20,810 bases of DNA from Candidatus Fibrimonadales bacterium (lineage in GTDB: Bacteria > Fibrobacterota > Fibrobacteria > Fibrobacterales > Fibrobacteraceae), in assembly GCA_009777135.1 (NCBI GenBank), contig WRMM01000004.1, positions 1 through 20,810 on the forward strand, given 5' to 3'. The position numbers were made by a program, and so were the translations under genes. Of the stretch, positions 17,179-20,810 are shown one piece after another; position 1 is the first letter of the stretch; each line of letters opens with the position of its first letter. The notes below the pieces were generated by a model. It saw only the letters and a list, made by a program, of their open reading frames with translations, was not told where the DNA came from and made no database searches.

Positions 17179-18194
17179 CTAAGTTCTCTCTGAGCTTTCT
17201 GTACTAGCTCCATCAAGGTCTTTTTCTCTGTGCGCCATAAATCAAAACCAAGCGCAACGAGCAGGCCCAAAACTATTCCGCCAAAAGCCCCAGCAGCTAA
17301 AATTACTTTAGGGCGTGGCTTGGAATAGTCCAGAGCGCGGCGCGGAGATTCAATAACATCTAAAAGAGGCATGTCCTTTGCTTCTTCTATTTTCGCAAGC
17401 TCGTATTGCTTTTGAAGCTGCAAAGCTAGCTCTTGATTTATTGTAACATCGCGCAGCAGGCGGCTTTCTTGAAGCTGGATTGATGGGTCGTTCCATGAGC
17501 GGTTTTGCTGTTTGAAGCGCAGCAAAATTTCTTCTGATCTTCTCAAATCACTTTTAATTTCGTCAAGCCGCTCTTCTATGAACTTGCGGTTTTCCGATGC
17601 TTTGAAGCGCATTTTGTGGAGCAGGGTATTGTTCAATTCTTCAAACATGGCCGCATTGAAATCGTATGCAAGCTTTGGGTCTTCAAATACTGTTATCAGA
17701 GATATTATTCCAGTTTTTTTGTCTTGTTCATATTTGATATATTTTTTTTTGAGTATTTTATTGATGATAATCGACTGCAGTATTTTTTCTCTATTGACTT
17801 CGGTGGAATCTAATTCTATTTTCCAAAATTCTTCCAGCGTAACAGGAGTTAAAGTATCTGAGGTTTTATTGGTATCTGCTATAAGCCATTCTCTGTTTGT
17901 GAATTGCAAAAGAAAATCCGTTGATTTTATTATATCTTCCATGTATGCCGAGCCATCATCAGAGCCTCCACCCATAGATATCCCAGCAAGGGCGGCTAAA
18001 GCAGAAAGGTTTCCAGTTTGCTTTGTGGAAGACTGATAAACAAATTTGGTGGTGGTTTCGTAGAATCTGCTTGCAAGTTTTGCATAAGCAAAAACCCCAA
18101 TAAAACATAGAATTGCGGTAACAACAGCAAGTATTTTATGTCGTAAAATCCTTGCTATTAAACGGGACAGGTCTATGTCATCATTGGTATCCAA
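17175..18194 (-). CDS. Wzz-type polysaccharide chain-length determinant
   Basis: A polysaccharide co-polymerase of 339 residues that sets chain length of O-antigen or exopolysaccharide made by the Wzx/Wzy route. The N-terminus (DIDLSRLIARILRHK) leads into membrane segment 20-38. The long periplasmic part holds a Gly-rich patch (ISMGGGSDDGSAYMEDIIKS) and coiled coils (about 190-275). The conserved Pro-rich stretch PRRALDYSKPRPK precedes membrane segment 296-317, with a short cytoplasmic tail. There is no Walker-containing tyrosine kinase domain, so it is the Wzz and not the Wzc type. The start is TTG 18194, three bases after the rpsI stop; no in-frame ATG fits. It is therefore probably expressed from the ribosomal protein operon. 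No glycosyltransferase or wzy gene is visible nearby. Confidence 0.88.
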   Translation of the reverse strand: MDTNDDIDLSRLIARILRHKILAVVTAILCFIGVFAYAKLASRFYETTTKFVYQSSTKQTGNLSALAALAGISMGGGSDDGSAYMEDIIKSTDFLLQFTNREWLIADTNKTSDTLTPVTLEEFWKIELDSTEVNREKILQSIIINKILKKKYIKYEQDKKTGIISLITVFEDPKLAYDFNAAMFEELNNTLLHKMRFKASENRKFIEERLDEIKSDLRRSEEILLRFKQQNRSWNDPSIQLQESRLLRDVTINQELALQLQKQYELAKIEEAKDMPLLDVIESPRRALDYSKPRPKVILAAGAFGGIVLGLLVALGFDLWRTEKKTLMELVQKAQRELS

Positions 18195-18197
18195 AAG

Positions 18198-18626
18198 CTA
18201 TCTCTTGGAGAACTGGAAGCGTTTGCGTGCTTTTTTGCGGCCATATTTTTTACGCTCAACAACGCGAGCGTCGCGAGTCAGCAGGTTTGCATGGCGAAGA
18301 GCTGGTTTAATCTCTGCGTTCTGCTCAACCAAAGCGCGGGCAATTCCAAGGCGTATGGCGCCCATTTGGCCAGATATGCCGCCACCGTTGGCATTGACTA
18401 TAACATCCCATTTATCGGCGTTGTCCAAAACGGAAAACGGAAGGTTTGCCACCATGTTTTGGACTTCGGAATGGAAATAATCTTTGAAATCGCGGCCATT
18501 CACGGTGCGCAGGCCTGTTCCCTCTTTGAGGATAACGCTTGCCACTGCACTTTTGCGACGGCCTGTGCCACGATAGATTTTCTGCTGCGCGGTCTTTTCT
18601 TTTGCGGAAGTTTTTGCTGTTGCCAT
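18198..18626 (-). CDS. rpsI: 30S ribosomal protein S9
   Basis: S9 contacts the head of 16S rRNA, and its C-terminal tail reaches the anticodon of P-site tRNA. The product from ATG 18626 has 142 residues. The family pattern is clear: GTGRRKSAVASVIL, VNGRDFKDYF, NANGGGISGQMGAIRLGIARAL, LLTRDARVVERKKYGRKKARK and the invariant C-terminal SKR. The N-terminal 28 residues (Ala/Lys/Thr-rich) are an extension relative to E. coli S9 (130 aa). A longer frame to 18659 is rejected because AGAGAG lies four bases before ATG 18626. The gene follows rplM by 13 bases, the standard order. Confidence 0.97.
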   Translation of the reverse strand: MATAKTSAKEKTAQQKIYRGTGRRKSAVASVILKEGTGLRTVNGRDFKDYFHSEVQNMVANLPFSVLDNADKWDVIVNANGGGISGQMGAIRLGIARALVEQNAEIKPALRHANLLTRDARVVERKKYGRKKARKRFQFSKR

Positions 18627-18639
18627 AATACTCTCTTTT

Positions 18640-19068
18640 TTAAATAGCCACTGGTTCAAGGGTTTTGTCGGTTTCTTTGTGCTCTGCGCCAGAATATACT
18701 TTCAGTTTTTTGAACATAGTATGCCCTAGCGAGCCGTGGGGTAGCATTCCCCAAACAGCGTGTTCAAGCGGAAATTCCGGTTTGCGGTTCAAATATTGCT
18801 TAAAAGATATCCAACGCTCGCCGCCTATAAAGCCAGTGTGGTGAAAATATTGCTTAGTTTCTGCTTTTTTGCCTGTTAAAGCCACTTTTGCGGCATTAAT
18901 TACAACAACAAAGTCGCCTGCATCTATGTTTGGAGCATAAACAGGTTTATGTTTGCCCATCAATAATTGGGCTATTTTGCTGGCAACGCGCCCAAGCGGC
19001 TTGCCTTCTGCATCTATAATCTTCCATTTCCGCTCTACGGTTTTTGGATTTGTAACGGGAGTTTTCAT
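18640..19068 (-). CDS. rplM: 50S ribosomal protein L13
   Basis: L13 is an early-assembling protein of the large subunit. The 142-residue product has the family pattern in full: RKWKIIDAEGKPLGRVASKIA, LMGKHKPVYAPNIDAGDFVVVINA, YFHHTGFIGGERW, and AVWGMLPHGSLGHTMFKKLKVYSG. In-frame candidates at TTG 19080 and ATG 19074 exist, but ATG 19068 is chosen because GAGG lies six bases upstream and the product then starts MKTPVT, aligned with E. coli L13 (MKTFTA) at the same total length. It leads the rplM-rpsI operon, with wzz following. Confidence 0.97.
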   Translation of the reverse strand: MKTPVTNPKTVERKWKIIDAEGKPLGRVASKIAQLLMGKHKPVYAPNIDAGDFVVVINAAKVALTGKKAETKQYFHHTGFIGGERWISFKQYLNRKPEFPLEHAVWGMLPHGSLGHTMFKKLKVYSGAEHKETDKTLEPVAI

Positions 19069-19101
19069 TAACATCCTCAAAAATAGTTAGTTGGACATAT
19101 A

Positions 19102-19130
19102 AATATAGTAAATTCAGGAGGTTTTGTCAA
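19102..19130 (-). promoter_or_regulatory. Sigma-70-type promoter of the rplM-rpsI-wzz operon
   Basis: On the minus strand TTGACA (19130-19125), a 17-base spacer and TATATT (19107-19102, within TTTACTATATT) form an almost perfect housekeeping promoter. The start would be near 19095, about 27 bases before ATG 19068. It is the best-matched promoter in the window and identifies the recurrent CTATATT as a -10. Confidence 0.8.
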
Positions 19131-19138
19131 GGTTTGGA

Positions 19139-19157
19139 GGGAGAGAAATTTTCTCCC
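19139..19157. terminator. Weak hairpin between the surface-protein stop and the rplM promoter
   Basis: GGGAGA (19139-19144) pairs with TCTCCC (19152-19157) across a seven-base loop. It lies downstream of the surface-protein gene and eight bases upstream of the rplM -35. It has no following T-run on either strand, so intrinsic termination is doubtful. Confidence 0.25.
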
Positions 19158-19179
19158 CCTGCCATTAACCTTTGTAAAA

Positions 19180-20810
19180 TTACCATTCAGCGCACCAAAT
19201 TTCTCTTATTACATTACCATCATCACCTGGTGTACCGCTAACCGTCAAAACTGAGCCAACGGTAGGCTTTGGGGTTAAAATGATATTCGATTCATTGTTA
19301 TTACCTGATACAGCGTTGTGGCTATCTACTTGAATTGAACAACCACTGCCACCATTCCTATGGCTACAGCCGAATCTTACGTTTGGACAGCTTTCTACTG
19401 CGGAAACGACATATTCTCCTGCTGCTTTTAAAGCAACTCGTGCACTTGTTATATTGAGCATATTGGTACCTACAGGCCACACCTTCAAGTTTCCGCAGTC
19501 TGCCGACACAGGCGTGCCGCTGCAAGTCGCATTCACTTTTATGCCATTATACTCTGCGGGGTAAGCAGGAAGATTGCTGTTCCAATTTGCTGGCGCATTT
19601 TGCCATGTTCTGTTTTCAGGAGTGCTGCCGTCCTTGCATTCGACTTTGGGAGTTACCCGAGTGCCAGCCGCTGCAGCAGGAGGAATAGCGCAATAAAGTT
19701 CATGAATCCCGTCAATGCAGAACGGAACCCGTCCTGGTTCTACAATTCCGCCTTCTAGCCTTGTCCAGCCAGTTCTTGAAATATATATGTAATAACCTCC
19801 ATCTTTCTTTGCGGGAAAAGCGTTGGCATTAGTTTGACCATTCTTAGTTTCGCCATTTATTTTATACCATTCACTAGCTTGATCACCACCGTGAATATGG
19901 CCAGTTATATCACTGATAAAATAGCAGCCTTTAGAAACTGAACCACCGTGCGGAATCACGCCCCATTGCACTTCGTCCCACTCAAAATCTCCGCAGTAAG
20001 TATCCCAATTCGCCTCGCATCCAGTAGGAGCTTTGCGCACCGCTATCTCACCGCAATCTTGGTTATCAACCAAACAAGAAGGAGGCAGATTTGTTTTAAC
20101 AGAGTATTTGGTTTCATCAGCTCCGCCCAAAATGGAGAACTTGCCGTCCTCGGGATATGGCTGGCTGGCGCCGCCGCCTGTGCTGTAAACAAAGGCGGAG
20201 GTTGTTGTTAGCGGGCCATTGACTACGCCGTCGCCGCAGCGGTCGTAAACATAGTCCAGCCTTAAACCTGCAGGCTGTATGGATCTTCCTTCGGAAATCG
20301 CATTTTTGCCAAACGAGCATGTCCCAGACAAGAGAGGATCAGGAACAATTCTTGCGACCGCTGAATCCACTCTGTGCTTTGTGCCGCGGCAAGTGACAAC
20401 AGCATACACTTTGATTCGCTCGGGCAAATCCAGCTTAGGGACAGGCCCAATGCCCTGCCATTCCCCAATGCCCAGCCACTCCACATCGCCGTTGTCCAAA
20501 GCGTCTTTCTCGCACTCAGGGCTTGGGTAATCGTTATTGTTGCTTATGGTGACTTTGTTGGTAAACTCAGGGGTTTGTCCAGCAAAAAAGATGCTGTCGG
20601 TGCCGACTAAAGTGGCGTTTGTAAACCTTATCCTGTTGTCAGCGCTAGCGGTTATTATAGGCTTGGGAGGCTCCGCAATTTTCAAGACGCACTCCACATC
20701 GTCTCTTGCGTTATACGAAGGGCCCGAGCCGCACTCTGCTTTGACTCTGACCGCGAAATCGCCGCTGGCCGGCCATGTGAATTTTCCGCAGCAAGTTTGC
20801 AGACCCTGTA
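19180..20810 (-). CDS. Partial large Cys-rich surface/secreted protein (C-terminal part)
   Basis: The frame is open through the right edge, so the 5' end is missing; a GTG at 20697 is only an internal codon, since the upstream codons read as similar Cys-rich protein (CCGKFTWPASGDFAVRVKAEC). At least 540 residues are visible. The sequence is made of beta-rich, Ig-like modules with paired Cys, Pro, Gly, Thr and Asn (KVYAVVTCRG, LLSGTCSFGKNAISEGRSIQP, LDYVYDRCGDGVVNG, VTPKVECKDGSTPEN, GIKVNATCSGTPVSADCG), plus a Trp/Tyr/Gly-rich region (EWDEVQWGVIPHGGSVSKGCYF, GGYYIYISRTGWTRLEGG) that could bind carbohydrate. It ends in a short strand with CAEW and no obvious sorting tag. I associate this style with the large secreted paralogues of Fibrobacter, without being able to name the family. 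Disulfide bonds imply an extracytoplasmic location. Confidence 0.7.
   Translation of the reverse strand, partial: QGLQTCCGKFTWPASGDFAVRVKAECGSGPSYNARDDVECVLKIAEPPKPIITASADNRIRFTNATLVGTDSIFFAGQTPEFTNKVTISNNNDYPSPECEKDALDNGDVEWLGIGEWQGIGPVPKLDLPERIKVYAVVTCRGTKHRVDSAVARIVPDPLLSGTCSFGKNAISEGRSIQPAGLRLDYVYDRCGDGVVNGPLTTTSAFVYSTGGGASQPYPEDGKFSILGGADETKYSVKTNLPPSCLVDNQDCGEIAVRKAPTGCEANWDTYCGDFEWDEVQWGVIPHGGSVSKGCYFISDITGHIHGGDQASEWYKINGETKNGQTNANAFPAKKDGGYYIYISRTGWTRLEGGIVEPGRVPFCIDGIHELYCAIPPAAAAGTRVTPKVECKDGSTPENRTWQNAPANWNSNLPAYPAEYNGIKVNATCSGTPVSADCGNLKVWPVGTNMLNITSARVALKAAGEYVVSAVESCPNVRFGCSHRNGGSGCSIQVDSHNAVSGNNNESNIILTPKPTVGSVLTVSGTPGDDGNVIREIWCAEW

Noticed and set aside
17512..18036. A 174-codon plus-strand frame opposite wzz
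   Set aside because: The minus strand encodes a convincing Wzz protein with both membrane segments; the plus frame is a shadow.
19139..19157. A confident intrinsic terminator
   Set aside because: The stem is only six pairs and neither strand has a T-run after it; it is kept only as a low-confidence hairpin.
20695..20697. GTG 20697 as the start of the surface-protein gene
   Set aside because: In-frame codons continue to the window edge with the same Cys-rich character, and no signal peptide follows the GTG.

Overview
The window looks like chromosomal DNA of a Gram-negative bacterium, most likely from the Fibrobacterota or a close relative in the FCB group. This is inferred from an AT-leaning composition, several outer-membrane or lipoprotein genes, a DUF4249-like secreted protein, a Cys-rich Ig-like surface protein of the kind found in Fibrobacter, and weak use of Shine-Dalgarno sites. 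It is not proven. No tRNA, rRNA, IS element or CRISPR array was seen. Genes are packed very tightly: the longest gap is 213 bases.

Layout, left to right. 1-1190: 3' part of a secreted DUF4249-like protein with a Cys-rich tail. 1252-1989: an AAA ATPase cut off after its Walker B half, probably a pseudogene. 1946-2618: a small conserved protein overlapping ybeY (rRNA maturation nuclease). 2647-3954: an ATPase_2/DUF234 protein with a PD-(D/E)xK-like C-terminus. 3964-5769 (minus) and 5837-10212 (plus): a membrane diguanylate cyclase divergent from a chemoreceptor gene, whose stop overlaps the start of ftsK (DNA translocase). 10256-11242: a secreted, probably outer-membrane protein. 11244-11951 (minus): a CpoB/YbgF-like TPR lipoprotein, divergent from 11985-14026, an exported barrel/coiled-coil/HEAT-like protein coupled to a LolD-like ABC ATPase. 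14076-16102: a small helical protein coupled to a COG3044-type ABC-class ATPase. 16105-16431 (minus) and 16645-17178 (plus): an XRE regulator divergent from a small lipoprotein. 17175-19068 (minus): rplM, rpsI and a Wzz-type chain-length protein. 19180-20810 (minus): the C-terminal part of a large Cys-rich surface protein running off the right edge.

The main pattern beyond the genes is one promoter-like element, consensus CTAYATT with a T-rich 5' side, placed before nearly every transcription unit. At six starts it lies only 6 or 7 bases before ATG/GTG, so the transcript would begin at or within a base or so of the start codon (leaderless). Operon-internal genes carry Shine-Dalgarno sites or stop/start overlaps instead. 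Two divergent gene pairs have back-to-back copies of this element inside near-perfect palindromes. Four convergent pairs are separated by 9, 1, 2 and -4 bases, leaving no room for terminators. The ftsK linker carries an expanded heptamer repeat and its inverse.
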